Notes: a model not told the origin generated them from the letters alone. DNA of 64,000 nt from Pseudorasbora parva (GCF_024679245.1 NC_090182.1:34743047-34807046); one strand, 5' to 3'. Positions 45,647 through 57,173 are shown, numbered from the stretch's first letter. Numbers and translations: made by a program.

Positions 45647-45687
45647 ACACCTACGCGTTGCGGCTTTACATGCCTTCGTCAGGGTGT
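45647..45687 (-). ncRNA. Hammerhead-like ribozyme motif, copy 1
   Basis: On the minus strand ACACC, then CTGACGA, a GGC...GCC hairpin, GCAA, CGCGTA and GGTGT follow one another. ACACC and GGTGT can pair as stem I, CTGACGA fits the conserved core, and GTA would be the cleavage triplet. The second core box is GCAA rather than the conserved GAAA. Penelope-like elements are known to carry short-stem-III hammerheads at this position. The substitution probably reduces or abolishes activity. Confidence 0.6.
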
Positions 45688-45701
45688 GTATAACAAACAA
45701 C

Positions 45702-46133
45702 AGCTGTGTCCCAAAGTGAAGGGTGCGCACTTCGAAGGCCATGCACTTCGAAGGCCAGACCAGGCCACGCCTTCAAAGTGCACGAAGTGCACGAAGCAGC
45801 ACGAAGGGCGAACCGAGGGACAGGGTTGCCAGGTCTGAATAATAAAACCCCTCCAATTGTTATTCAAAAGTATCGGAATCACAGCCAGAATGGGCCAAAA
45901 TATCCCAAAATGCGGGGCGCGGGCAGTAGAAATATTGCTTAAGTAAAGACAACTTAACCTGTGGACTATAGGCTACAAACACCCCAAAGCAACAGTAGCC
46001 TAAATGCAACCCCATTCCAGACTTGGCAACCATGAACTAAAGCGCCGTTAATGTACTAGCAGGTTGGTTCTGACAACTGACAGCGGACGTTCGTGAGGAG
46101 ATTTTAAAAAGAGAAATGGAGCATATACTACTA

Positions 46134-46212
<79 letters not shown>

Positions 46213-48136
46213 TTTTTTTGAGCTTTCTATTGGGTTTTGACATGCTTCAAAGCCTGCGACGATGGGCTGGACCATAAGCATGTAAATATGTAGCCGGTTA
46301 AATATTGTCAAATTGCAAATATTAGTTAACAGTTTATTTCTTATGTTAAATGTAACTGTTACAATATATTTTAAACATTTAGCCATATACATCCAAGTTT
46401 TTTTTTTTTTTAAGTAGGCCTACTTATTTTTATTCAACTCATCATCTCAGATGCATTTTTTATGGCATGCCATGCAGCCGTCGACCGATTCGGCCCCGCA
46501 AAGCTGCGGAAAGTGGAAATATGCACTCATCCCAGAGTCTCTATTGAGCATTATTCCCATCCCGGTCCAGCTCCAGCTTCTCCCGCTCAGCGCAATGAAA
46601 GTGTAGAAAAGTGTTTTCTTCTGGTTTGGCTGAAAATAAAAATGTGTTGTTTCTAATGTTAAACTTAAGTTATTTTATTGGTCTATAAATAGGCTATAGT
46701 TGTAAAAAGCCTACGTAGGCTAATAGACCAATTTATTTTCATTTACACATTTTAAATTACATGACAAGAAAATATATGTATAAACATAAATGTGTTTAAT
46801 GTAGCTACAAATTATAACGTGCATTACAAAAATAAACAATAGCTAGGCTATAGAAAAACCACTTCTCTTTAATTTAGCCTACGTTTGAAGTTAACGAAAA
46901 TGAACAATATACAGCAGTTCATTTAATTTACAAATAACTTGCATGAAAAATAATAAGCTAGCCATTTAAATTGTTCTGTGTCGGCCACGCATTCAGCCTT
47001 TGGAGGATCGATGTTTCGTTGACCGTCGTCAGTGAACATTCATTCATTCATAGCCAATATATATATATATAAAACTTTATTTTAGCATCTAAGTCAGCAG
47101 TTTTCGTTTGTTTGTATTTTTTCTTATAATTCTGAGTGACAGATGTCACGTTTGATTTAGCCTATTTTTCTGTGATATTTGTTTTAGTTACGGTGTTGAC
47201 ATAGGCTACAGGCTATAGGCTGTAAGAAAAATAAATGATTGCACGGACAATTCCTATCCAGTGTCTCTCTTTCTGTAAGGGAAATTTAAAAGATAGATTC
47301 TGGAAACAAAATCTAAATTTAGCTGGATCAGTCGGGTCGGGAATAAAATAATTTATAGCGGGTGAGCATGGAGTGAATTTTGCGCGAGCGGAATGGTGCG
47401 GTGCGGAATAGCGGGAGCAGGACGAAAATACAGTGCCGCGCAGATTATATTTTGAAGGCTATTTAAAGAAAGTGTATGGGAAAAAAAGAAACAGCGAAAA
47501 GGGTGATAATGGACTGATTCCTCTTCTTGGGATAATAATGGTTGATGAGAAATAAATAGCATTTAAAAATTGGGAAATTAAAGTTTATCTTGCTCAGGGC
47601 AGGGAACTGGGAACTGTGTGAATGCACTAACGTTGAACGTTTTATTTACTTCAAGCGCTTGCGCTGTTGTGTTCAATAGTACCCAGGCTACACTTGAGTT
47701 ACCGACCGCTACCGTCTTTAACTGGAGTCTGATCGAGTGCCGCGGGAATGCGGACCAGTCAAATCCTGTAGTCACCAGTGTGCTATGAATTCTGGGATAG
47801 GGAAGGCTGCGAAGTTATGGGAAGGTCCAATCTGATGTACCCTTCCTTTGCCTGAGAACCGAAGGGCGCATTTTGAAGTCGCTCATGAATTGCGGCAGCC
47901 TTCGTCGCACCGCTGTGACGCAATCGCACTTCAAATGCGGCCTTCAGAGCGCTTCAGAGGTGCAGCTCTCCCTTTGGGACAGCCTACGTAGTGCCGCTGT
48001 GACGTAATCGCACTTCAAATGCGGCCTTCAGAGAGTGCAGCCTTCACATTGGGACAGTCTTCGTATTGCAGGTATGACGTAATCGGACTTCAAATGCGGC
48101 CTTCGAAGTGCGCGCACTTCACTTTGGGACACAGCT
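45702..48136. mobile_element. TIR element inserted in Penelope copy 1
   Basis: The left end AGCTGTGTCCCAAAGTGAAG is repeated in inverted form at the right end, with similarity continuing through GCGCACTTCGAAGGCC (about 40 bp). The right subterminal region (about 47893-48136) holds three tandem copies of a 73-80-bp unit containing CACTTCAAATGCGGCCTTC and TTGGGACA. Inside are a (TA)n tract (46137-46210) and AT-rich text with no transposase. The target duplication is unclear, because the flanks have diverged. Confidence 0.8.
46137..46210. repeat. (TA)n microsatellite
   Basis: Uninterrupted TA tract inside the TIR element. Open frames across it are artefacts. Confidence 0.95.
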
Positions 48137-48197
48137 ATAATCTCAAGCTCATTTCTAACAAGCCATTAATTGATCTAATTACAGACACCTGGTCATT

Positions 48198-48199
48198 CA

Positions 48200-48263
<64 letters not shown>

Positions 48264-48391
48264 AAGAGAGAGAGAGCGAGAGAGAGCGAAAGAGAGAGAG
48301 AGAGAGACAGAAAAACAAAAAAAAAACAAAAAAAAAATTATATTATACATACATACATATATACATACATACATATATACATATATATATA

Positions 48392-48465
<74 letters not shown>

Positions 48466-48535
48466 AACATACATACACATACGCAAACACACACATACAT
48501 ACATATCAAATGAGAAGGAAAAAAAAAAAAAAAAA
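48198..48535. repeat. Compound microsatellite of Penelope copy 1
   Basis: (GT)n then (GA)n with occasional AAAG or GCGA, an A-rich stretch, (CATA)n, a long (TA)n and further (CA) words. The same order appears in inverted form in copy 2 (51240-51463 and 56971-57058), so it is part of the element. Confidence 0.95.
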
Positions 48536-48687
48536 AAAACAAGAAAATAAATAAAAAAATACAATATAGTATATATTCCACAATAACATTAAGTAAAACA
48601 GCAATACATAAATCAAGTAATTAATATAATTAAGTTCAATGCAATTCAAATACGTTCAATAATATTACTAGAAATAACTAAATTATA

Positions 48688-50622
48688 TTACAAAAATGGT
48701 ACAAAATCTAGCTCTCCGTTTAAGCCTGGAAATGTAGTTGCTTTTAGTGTATAGATCCAGAAAGACTCTCTTTTTAAAAGCCTGTTAACTCTATCTCCTC
48801 CTCTTATTGATTTAGGAATATGCTCAATGCCAACTATTTTCAGTGTACTTGGGCTACCATGATTTGTATCTCTATAATGTATAGCCATAAGGTACAGAAG
48901 GTTACAGACTCGAATAGCATTTTTGTGCTCTGATAATCTTGTCTTTAATTTTCTTGTAGTCATCCCTATGTAAAAGCAGCCACATGGGCACTCCAACCTA
49001 TACACTACAAATGAAGTATTGCAATTAATAAATGATCTAATTTTGAATTCTAAGTCTGAGGTAACATCTCTAAATGTATTAGTCTTGATCATATTATTAC
49101 AGTGATTACAGTTGCCACACCTGTAATTTCCTGTACTCAAATTTAGCCAGGTGTTTGATTTCTTGGAGGGAAGATGGCTTCTTACTATTTTATCTTTAAT
49201 CGTGGGTGCTTTCCGAAATGCAATAGAAGGAGATTCAGGCATGACTTCTCTTAGATAAGGATCACTCATAACTATTTCCCAGTTACTTTTTATAATTTTC
49301 TTAATTCTGTTAGCCTCTGTACTATACTGTGTCACGAAATATACTGAATTATCAGGATCTTGTGATTCACGTTTTTGTCGTAATAGCTCATCTCTACTAA
49401 TGTTTCTCACTTTATTGTATGCTCTGTTAATCACAGTATTTTTATACCCTCGTTCCCTAAATCTTTGACTCATCTCTTGTGCCTTGATGTTAAAGTCTTC
49501 TTCCTTATCACACATTCTTTTCAACCTCTGGAACTGACCAACAGGAATATTCTCAGTCATCCATAAAGGGTGAAAGCTGTCTGCTCTTAATATGGTATTT
49601 CTGTCCGTTTCTTTCCTAAAAATGGTAGTATGCAACACTCCATTACTTTCTTTAACGATTTTTATGTCCAAAAAATTAATCTGAGTGTGTGAAAATTCTA
49701 GACTCAACTTCAGATTTACGTTGGTATTATTTAAATATGCGTGAAAAGCTAGTAGATCTACTTCAGTCCCTGTCCATATCAATATAATGTCATCTATATA
49801 TCTACCCCACCATTTCACATACTTTAAATATGGATTTAAGTCAGAAAATACAAATTTCTTTTCCCAATATCCCAAAAATAGATTTGCATAATTTGGGGCA
49901 AAGCAGGCACCCATAGCTGTACCTTTAATTTGTTTATATAATTCATCTTGAAACAAGAAAATGTTGTTATTCAATGTCCATTCTGCTAATTGCACAATAA
50001 AACATGTAGGTGTCCTTTCAGTAGATGATCTCATATCCAAATAGTATGATAATGCTTCCAACCCATCCTTATGGTCTATGTTTGTGTACAGTGATTCAAC
50101 GTCCATAGTCACCAAAATGGAGGATTCAGTAGTTTTCATTTTTTTGATGGTATTCAACACATGGGTTGTATCTTGAATAAATGAAGGAAGTTTACTAACT
50201 AATGGTTTAATAAAACTGTCCACAAATTTTGAAGCTGGTTCTGTAATAGATTCATTTCCACTAATTATAGGTCTCCCTGGTGGATTTTCCAGATTTTTAT
50301 GTATTTTAGGGAGCATATAAAAAGTGGAAATCCTAGGATTTTTACAAGAGAGAAAATCACACTCATTTTTTGAAATCCATCCCTCATCTTTAGCATGTAA
50401 TAGAATATCAGTCAGTTCATTTTTGATTCCTTCTATTGGATTGGACTTCAAGCGCTGATAGTACTCACAGTTCTGTAGTTGTCACAAGGCTTCTTCGATG
50501 TACTGATGCCTGCCCCACACAACAACCGCACCTCCCTTGTCCGCTCTTTTTATTACAAGATCTTCATTATTAGAAATCCAGTTCAAGGCTTCTCCTTCTT
50601 CTTTTGAAACAATATAACCTTT
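48688..50622 (-). pseudogene. Penelope-like reverse transcriptase with GIY-YIG endonuclease
   Basis: The open frame covers 50451 down to 48688 with no ATG at its start. An in-frame TGA near 50487 separates it from a further piece (EDLVIKRADKGGAVVV) that ends at the 50622 junction, so the N-terminus is missing. Reverse transcriptase motifs include FYMLPKIHKNLENPPGRPII, KGTAMGACFAPNYANLFLGY and WWGRYIDDIILIWTG, the last holding the catalytic aspartates. A Cys-rich linker (CGNCNHC) leads to a GIY-YIG nuclease (VVYRLECPCGCFYIGMTTRK, then LKTRLSEHKNAI). The combination is diagnostic of Penelope-like elements, where the nuclease nicks target DNA and the reverse transcriptase copies the RNA. The stop and truncation make this copy inactive. 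Confidence 0.93.
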
Positions 50623-51074
50623 CCAGTACAGGAAATTACAGGTGTGGCAACTGTAATCACTGTAATAATATGATCAAGACTAATACATTTAGAGATGTTA
50701 CCTCAGACTTAGAATTTAAAATTAGATCATTTATTAATTGCAATACTTCATTCGTAGTGTATAGGTTGGAGTGCCCATGTGGCTGCTTTTACATAGGGAT
50801 GACTACAAGAAAATTAAAGACAAGATTATCAGAACACAAAAATGCTATTCGAGTCTGTAACCCTCTGTACCCTATGACTATACATTATAGAGATACAAAT
50901 CATGGTAGCCCAAGTACACTGAAAATAGTTGGCATTGAGCATATTCCTAAATCAATAAGAGGAGGAGATAGAGTTAACAGGCTTTTAAAAAGAGAGTCTT
51001 TCTGGATCTATACACTAAAAGCAACTACATTTCCAGGCTTAAACGGAGAGCTAGATTTTGTACCATTTTTGTAA
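50622..51074 (+). pseudogene. Inverted, 5'-truncated Penelope copy (GIY-YIG end)
   Basis: Encodes the same C-terminal segment as the minus-strand copy, from the CGNCNHC linker through the GIY-YIG domain to FVPFL and the stop at 51072-51074. There are a few substitutions, for example NPLYPMTIHY against NLLYLMAIHY. It has no reverse transcriptase. The junction with copy 1 is abrupt at about 50622. Confidence 0.92.
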
Positions 51075-51239
51075 TATAATTTAGTTATTTCTAGTAATAT
51101 TATTGAACGTATTTGAATTGCATTGAACTTAATTATATGAATTACTTGATTTATGTATTGCTGTTTTACTTAATGTTATTGTGGAATATATACAATATTG
51201 TTTTTTTTATTTATTATCTTTTTTTTTCTTTTTTTTTCT

Positions 51240-51285
51240 TCTCATTTGATATGTATGTATGTGTGTGTTTGCGTATGTGTATGTA

Positions 51286-51357
<72 letters not shown>

Positions 51358-51427
51358 TGTATATATGTATGTATGTATAATATAATTTTTTTGTGTTTTT
51401 TTTGTTTTTCTGTCTCTCTCTCTTTCG

Positions 51428-51463
<36 letters not shown>
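51240..51463. repeat. Compound microsatellite of Penelope copy 2, left part
   Basis: (TATG)n, (TA)n, T-rich text and then (TC)n ending at 51463, where the LINE begins. It mirrors 48217-48510. Confidence 0.95.
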
Positions 51464-51687
51464 GAGAGGTGCATGCTGGGAGTGTGGGTGCGTGGGTGAG
51501 AGTGGAGCGTATTGGCAAAAACGGGTGTAGGGAATTGGTCTTTATATTGCCTTTCCTTATCTACTTATCTATTTACTTTTTTATTTGTATTTCTTCCCCC
51601 TTTTTTGGTTTATATTGTTTCATACCAGAGCGGTGACGACGTGGTTTCTTTGACCGCGCTTGGCCCGGTTTTGTTGTGTGAGCCGAA

Positions 51688-52794
51688 ATGGCGCTTACCC
51701 CTGGCCCTGGGCAAGGCATACCACACCTGACACGGCGTAATGGGTGCAGGTGTGTACCAGAACCTGGTGTAAGCGTGGAAGAAGTGCTCACGGTAGTTGG
51801 AGAACAAATTGGATGCGACAACATTATTTCAGCCTCGCGCATGAATAAAGCAATTGTTATATTTCTAAAAACGGAACAGTTGATCAATGAATTAACCGAA
51901 AGTGGGTTATGGGTGAGAGAGACCTTTGTGCCCGTTACCCCTTTAGCTACACCGGCAACAAAAATCACAATATCCAATATTCCGCCTTTTGTCCCAAACG
52001 ATGCCATTGTTAAAGAATTGATGCGATATGGAAAGATCGCGAGTCCAATAAGAATGATTCCGCTTGGATGCAAAAACAGTGCACTCAAACATGTTCTTTC
52101 ATTTCGTCGACAAGTGTTAATGTTTTTGACTTCTCCTGAGCGCACTTTAGAGATCTCTTTTCGTGTTAGTCACGGAGATAATTCTTATATGGTGTACGCA
52201 AGCACAGAAAATCTAAAGTGCTTTGAATGTGGTGATCTAGGACACAAACAGTTCTCATGTCCACATAAAAACGTGAATAATGGAGAGAAAAAATCATCCG
52301 ATGATATACCTCAAAATGGATCTAACGATAATAACAAGAGAATGGAATTACGGCAGGAAAAGGGAACAGAGGAACAAGCGGAAACATCTGCAAAAGATTT
52401 AAATGCATCAGATGAGGTGAGTGAATGCGGTGACCATGTTAATATGAATGTGCAAGCTGGAGGTAGTTCTACCTTTGATACTAACTTAAATGATATTTTT
52501 AACAAAATTGAAAATGAGGTTGAGGAAATGAATCAAAAAACGGTTGAGGATGGTTCGGGAGAGGAGTTTGATGGAGTGTCACAATGCACGGATGATAGTA
52601 TGAAAGATGATGAACTGTGGTCTGAGTATGAGACGTCAAAAGTAACTAAAGGAGATCTGTATACTGTAGATCAAATCAATGCTTTTCTCGATGAGACAAA
52701 AGGGAAAAGTGTTGAGGTGAGGGATTTTTTCCCTGATTTAGACAAATTTGTGGCTTCTGTAATGTGGGCAAGGAAAGTTAATGAAAGATACTGA
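51688..52794 (+). CDS. LINE ORF1 protein, CCHC zinc knuckle
   Basis: A 368-residue protein starting MALTPGPGQGIPH at a true ATG. Residues 20-170 form the RNA-binding-like region (SVEEVLTVVGEQIG, ITISNIPPFVPNDAIVKELM). A single zinc knuckle CFECGDLGHKQFSC follows at about residues 177-190. The C-terminal half is acidic and Ser/Asp-rich. ORF1 proteins of Tx1/L1 elements bind the element RNA and form the transport particle. The frame is intact and ends about 130 bp before ORF2. Confidence 0.88.
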   Translation: MALTPGPGQGIPHLTRRNGCRCVPEPGVSVEEVLTVVGEQIGCDNIISASRMNKAIVIFLKTEQLINELTESGLWVRETFVPVTPLATPATKITISNIPPFVPNDAIVKELMRYGKIASPIRMIPLGCKNSALKHVLSFRRQVLMFLTSPERTLEISFRVSHGDNSYMVYASTENLKCFECGDLGHKQFSCPHKNVNNGEKKSSDDIPQNGSNDNNKRMELRQEKGTEEQAETSAKDLNASDEVSECGDHVNMNVQAGGSSTFDTNLNDIFNKIENEVEEMNQKTVEDGSGEEFDGVSQCTDDSMKDDELWSEYETSKVTKGDLYTVDQINAFLDETKGKSVEVRDFFPDLDKFVASVMWARKVNERY

Positions 52795-52925
52795 ACTTTC
52801 ACAGCAAAAGCGTTACAGATTAAAGAAACATATTACTGCTATAAGGAAGGGAAAGGGGAAACCAAAGAAGGGGAAAAATAACTAATCACTATGGGTTTTT
52901 CTTCTTTCTTTTTTCTCTTTTTCCT

Positions 52926-55559
52926 ATGGATTTTTTTCGGGTAGGATCCCTTAATGTAAATGGGATGAGGGAAAAGAGGAAAGCTGAAACAATTTTAGAA
53001 TTTATTAAATTGAAAAATCTTGATGTGATTTTCCTGCAGGAAACTCATAGTGATTTGGGCAATGAGACTGATTGGAGTTTGTGGTGGAGAAAAGTTTTTT
53101 TTTTAAGTCATGGGAGTAATTTTAGTGCAGGGGTTGGTATTCTTTTTTCGTCATCAATTAAAGCTAAAGTTTTGTCAAAAACAGAAATTGAACCAGGGAG
53201 AATATTAGCAGTACGAGTAAGAATTAATGATCTTTGCTTTGTTTTTGTTAATATTTATGCACCTAATGGGGGATCTGATAGAATAAAAACATTTAACAAT
53301 TTACAGTCCTTTTTAAGAGAGCAGAAAGATGATGATTTAATTATAATGGGAGGAGACTGGAACTGCACCCTTAATTTTCATGTTGATAGGAATGGCGAAG
53401 AACCTTGCATGAAATCTTCTACTCTTCTTTCTAGTATTGTTAAAAGATTTAATCTATCGGATATGTGGAGAGAAAATAATCCCTTAATAAGGCAATATAC
53501 CTGGGTGAAGGTAAATGCTAATAGAATTTCAGCAGCACGTTTAAATAGATTGTATTTGTCAAAGAACTTGAGAAATAGAGTGGTACACACAGCTATTGTC
53601 CCCATACCATTTACTGATCATAAATTAGTTACTGTTGATTGTTTATTAACATTGAGAAGATATAAAAGTGTGTATTGGCATTTCAATGTGAAGCTTTTAC
53701 AAGATAAAGGTTTTTGTGAAAGTTTTAAATCTTTCTGGGAATCATGGAAAAATGAAAAAGTTAGATATGACAAATTGACTCAGTGGTGGGAAATTGGTAA
53801 AGCTCACATTAGAGATTTCTGTCAACAGTATACTTTACATTCAAATACGTGTTTGAAATGGATTTTTGAGAGGCTTGAGAAAGACATCCTTGTTACTGAA
53901 AAAAATATGATAATGGAAAATAATGTTTTTAATGTACAGGAGTGGACTGAGAAGAAAAACAAATTGAGTTCTGTTTTAAATGAGAAGGTTAAAAGTGCCC
54001 TTGTGAAAAAGCGTTTTTTGTTACTGAAAGATATAGATGGTCCGACATCATTTTTTTTTAATATGGAAGGTAAAAATGTGCAAGAAAAGCAAATGTTAAG
54101 TTTGAAAAATTGTGATGGATTTGTCATTAATGATCCTGCAGAGATGCGCAGAATTGCGGTGGATTTCTATTCACAGCTATTTGCTGCTGAGAACACAGAT
54201 GATGAGAGTCAAAATGAGCTATTAAAAAATCTCCCATGTTTAACTTCTGAGCATAAGGAAATGCTTGACTCTGGACTTACATTTGAAGAACTAAGTGCGG
54301 TAGTAATGGGACTTCCTTCAGGCCGTACTCCTGGAATAGATGGACTTCCTAATGAATTTTATAAACATTTTTGGAGCGTAATTGGACTCGATCTTTTTAA
54401 TGTACTGCAAGAATCGCTTAGTGAAGGCCATTTGCCCAAGAGTTGTCAACGGGCAATATTATCTCTGCTGCCCAAGAAAGGAGATCTTACTTTATTGAAG
54501 AATTGGAGACCGGTTGCATTATTGTGTTCAGAATATAAAATTTTATCAAAGTGTTTTTCTATCAGATTGAACAAAGTGTTGAATGGTATCATATACAAAG
54601 ATCAATCATACTGTATGAAAGACAGATATATTACTGATAACCTGCATTTGATGCGTGATGTTATTGATTTAGCCTTGTATGAGAATATTGATATGGGTAT
54701 TTTATCATTGGATCAAGAAAAAGCTTTTGATAGAATTGACCATAATTTTCTTTTCAATGTCATGAAGGCTTTTGGGTTTGGAGATAATTTTATATCAATG
54801 GTTAAACTACTTTATAAGGATGCAACATGTATGATTAAAATGGCAGGTGGTCTTAGTGTCCCTGTTAAGGTGGAAAAGGGAATAAGACAGGGCTGTCCAC
54901 TTTCTGGACAACTTTATGTTTTAGCCATTGAACCTTTTCTTTGTAAATTGAGGAGAGAATTAACGGGTTTACGGATTGATATACACTCAAATGTTAATGT
55001 AAAAGTCTCTGCATATGCAGACGATATTACAGTCATTATAAGAAATGATAATGAGGTACAAATTATGGAAAGAGCTTTAGAGTGTTATTGCAAAGCTTCA
55101 TCTGGTAAAGTAAATTGGGAAAAAAGTGATACAATGTGGTGTGGTGAGGACCATAAGAAACCTTTACTTCCAGGTGGATTGCAATGGAGAAGTTCTGGGT
55201 TAAGATATTTAGGAGTGTATTTAGGAAGAGAAGATTATAGAAGACAAAATTGGGAAGGCCTGGCGGAGAAAGTGTGTGCTCGGTTGTCTCGCTGGAAATG
55301 GTTGCTACCCCAGCTATCCTATAGGGGAAGGGTACTCGTCTGTAACAACCTTGTAGCTGCCTCTTTATGGCATAAGATGACAATTTTAGAACCGCCTGAA
55401 GAATTGGTGAAAGTTATCCAAAAAGAATTGATTAATTTTTTCTGGTCCGGTCAACATTGGCTTAAAGCACCAGTTTTGTATTTACCAAGACAAGAAGGAG
55501 GCCAAGGATTGGTGGATATTAAAAGCAAGTTAATGTCTTTTAGACTTCAGACAGCTTAA
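52926..55559 (+). CDS. LINE ORF2: endonuclease and reverse transcriptase, truncated
   Basis: This 877-residue frame starts at an ATG (MDFFRVGSLNVNGMREK). Residues 1-235 are an apurinic-type endonuclease: LNVNGM, FLQETHS, NIYAPNGG, GGDWNC and TDHKLVTV are visible. In the ARLNRLYLS block an N stands where most relatives have D, which may weaken it. The reverse transcriptase spans about residues 480-780 (NWRPVALLCSEYKILSKC, QEKAFDRIDHNFL, GIRQGCPLSGQLY, and AYADDI with the catalytic pair). A TAA at 55557-55559 ends the frame before the C-terminal domain. Confidence 0.92.
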   Translation: MDFFRVGSLNVNGMREKRKAETILEFIKLKNLDVIFLQETHSDLGNETDWSLWWRKVFFLSHGSNFSAGVGILFSSSIKAKVLSKTEIEPGRILAVRVRINDLCFVFVNIYAPNGGSDRIKTFNNLQSFLREQKDDDLIIMGGDWNCTLNFHVDRNGEEPCMKSSTLLSSIVKRFNLSDMWRENNPLIRQYTWVKVNANRISAARLNRLYLSKNLRNRVVHTAIVPIPFTDHKLVTVDCLLTLRRYKSVYWHFNVKLLQDKGFCESFKSFWESWKNEKVRYDKLTQWWEIGKAHIRDFCQQYTLHSNTCLKWIFERLEKDILVTEKNMIMENNVFNVQEWTEKKNKLSSVLNEKVKSALVKKRFLLLKDIDGPTSFFFNMEGKNVQEKQMLSLKNCDGFVINDPAEMRRIAVDFYSQLFAAENTDDESQNELLKNLPCLTSEHKEMLDSGLTFEELSAVVMGLPSGRTPGIDGLPNEFYKHFWSVIGLDLFNVLQESLSEGHLPKSCQRAILSLLPKKGDLTLLKNWRPVALLCSEYKILSKCFSIRLNKVLNGIIYKDQSYCMKDRYITDNLHLMRDVIDLALYENIDMGILSLDQEKAFDRIDHNFLFNVMKAFGFGDNFISMVKLLYKDATCMIKMAGGLSVPVKVEKGIRQGCPLSGQLYVLAIEPFLCKLRRELTGLRIDIHSNVNVKVSAYADDITVIIRNDNEVQIMERALECYCKASSGKVNWEKSDTMWCGEDHKKPLLPGGLQWRSSGLRYLGVYLGREDYRRQNWEGLAEKVCARLSRWKWLLPQLSYRGRVLVCNNLVAASLWHKMTILEPPEELVKVIQKELINFFWSGQHWLKAPVLYLPRQEGGQGLVDIKSKLMSFRLQTA

Positions 55560-56798
55560 AGACTTCTTTATGGAGAGAACATAAGCTGGACTGAGGTAGC
55601 CTGTGCGCTCTTGAAAAAGGTGGAGAGTTTGGGACTAGACCGTCATCTTTTCCTCATGGACAGTAAAGAAATGGACTTGTCTGGTTTGACACCTTTTTAT
55701 TACTCAATGTTGAAAGCATGGAGAATTTTTAATGGAAAATTGGAAGCTAGATGGAGCTGAAGGATTTTGGGAAAAAGAGGAACCTTTGTTGCATAATCCT
55801 GCAATGGACTTGGAAATACTGAAGTCCCAATATATGAGGAATGCTCTGAGGAATGCAGAAATTATTAAAATCAGAGACTTGGTTACAACAGAAGGATGGA
55901 TGTCAGCGCAGAGCCTGGCTACTAAGATGGGTGTAAGGTCAATCCGACTAACACAACGATTACTGAAAGATTTATGTGTTTTTTTTACCAATGGACTACA
56001 AATCTGCCTTGGAAAAAATGGATGATGATGAGGAATCTTCTTTCCCAGAACTAAGACTGAAAATTGCTGTCGAAGATTTTTTGGAACAAGAAGGGAGTCT
56101 GCTCACTTTCAAAACTCCCCAAATTGAACTTTTTAGTGATGCAGGGAAAAAGGCACTGTATGTCTCGTGCATAAAGGCATCACATCTTTGTTCTTTGGAA
56201 GGACTCAAAGAATCAAAATGGCAGGAGTTTTTTGGACTAGAGGTATCCCCTAAAGGTAGCTGGCGGACCCTGTACAAACCTCCCATTGAAAAAAGGTCTG
56301 GAGACCTTCAGTGGAGGATAGTGCATGGTATAATAGCTACGAACAGACAGAGCACACCTTGATCCACAGGTCGGGTCTGAGTGTCCTTTTTGTGGAGAAA
56401 CTGAAACAGTTTTTCATTTATTCTGTCAATGTATGAGATTACAACCATTGTTTGTTCAAATGGAGGAATGGTGTCGGACTATGGGGGAAGTTTTTTCTGA
56501 AATGGTTTTTATTTATGGACCTAAATATAGTTGGAATAGAAAACAAGTTCATGTTTTAATGAATTTCTTGTTTGGGCAAGCCAAAATGGCGATATGGTTG
56601 TCACGAAAAAGTAAACTTTGTGGTTTGGGGTCAAATGATGCTGTGCTTATTCTAAAGGGTCTAAAAAAATCCAGAGTAAAAATAGAATATACATTTTATT
56701 ATATTGTGGAAGATTTAGATACTTTTAATAACATATGGGGAGTAAATCAATGTATCTGTGAAGTTGAAAATTATGGATCTTTAAAGATGTATGTTTAG
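55560..56798 (+). pseudogene. LINE ORF2 C-terminal region, broken
   Basis: Downstream of the premature TAA the protein continues in pieces in three frames: about 55575-55755, 55732-56025, 55976-56362 and 56390-56798. The last piece carries a CPFCGETETVFHLFCQC zinc-binding motif, the usual C-terminal CCHC of Tx1/L1 ORF2. It ends at TAG 56796-56798, followed by a T-rich 3' region to about 56970. Confidence 0.85.
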
Positions 56799-56969
56799 AA
56801 GTACTTTTTTTTGTATATGTTTGTATTTCTGTTTTTTTGTTTGTTTTTTTTCGGTTGTTTTTGGTTGTATGTTTTTAGTTTTTATTTTTTTTTATTTTTT
56901 TTACTTTTTTTGTTCATGCATTTCTTGAATGATGGTTTTTAATTTTTAGTAATTAAAGTGGATTTCAAA

Positions 56970-56970
<1 letters not shown>

Positions 56971-57058
<88 letters not shown>
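56971..57058. repeat. (TC)n(AC)n tract, right part of the target microsatellite
   Basis: Continues the (TC)n interrupted by the LINE, followed by (AC)n and the Penelope 3' sequence CTGAATGACCAGGTGTCTGT, which copy 1 also has. Confidence 0.95.
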
Positions 57059-57132
57059 TGAATGACCAGGTGTCTGTAATTAGATCAATTAATGGCTGGT
57101 TAGAAATGAGCTTGAGATGTTGTTTGTTATAC

Positions 57133-57173
57133 ACACCCTGACGAAGGCATGTAAAGCCGCAACGCGTAGGTGT
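57133..57173 (+). ncRNA. Hammerhead-like ribozyme motif, copy 2
   Basis: Identical to the motif of copy 1 in the opposite orientation: ACACC, CTGACGA, GGC...GCC hairpin, GCAA, CGCGTA, GGTGT. Both copies share the GCAA variant in place of GAAA. Confidence 0.6.

Larger units (their letters stand above)
51464..56970 (+). mobile_element. Tx1-clade LINE inserted into (TC)n
   Basis: The element is about 5.5 kb with two reading frames. ORF1 has a CCHC knuckle; ORF2 has apurinic endonuclease, reverse transcriptase and a C-terminal CCHC motif. Its 5' end joins (TC)n at 51463 and its 3' end (ATTTCAAAG) joins (TC)n at about 56971. Tx1-clade families specific for (TC)n microsatellites, such as Kibi, are known from zebrafish. 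The element therefore looks like a site-specific insertion into the Penelope microsatellite. The 3' half of ORF2 is broken. Confidence 0.9.
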
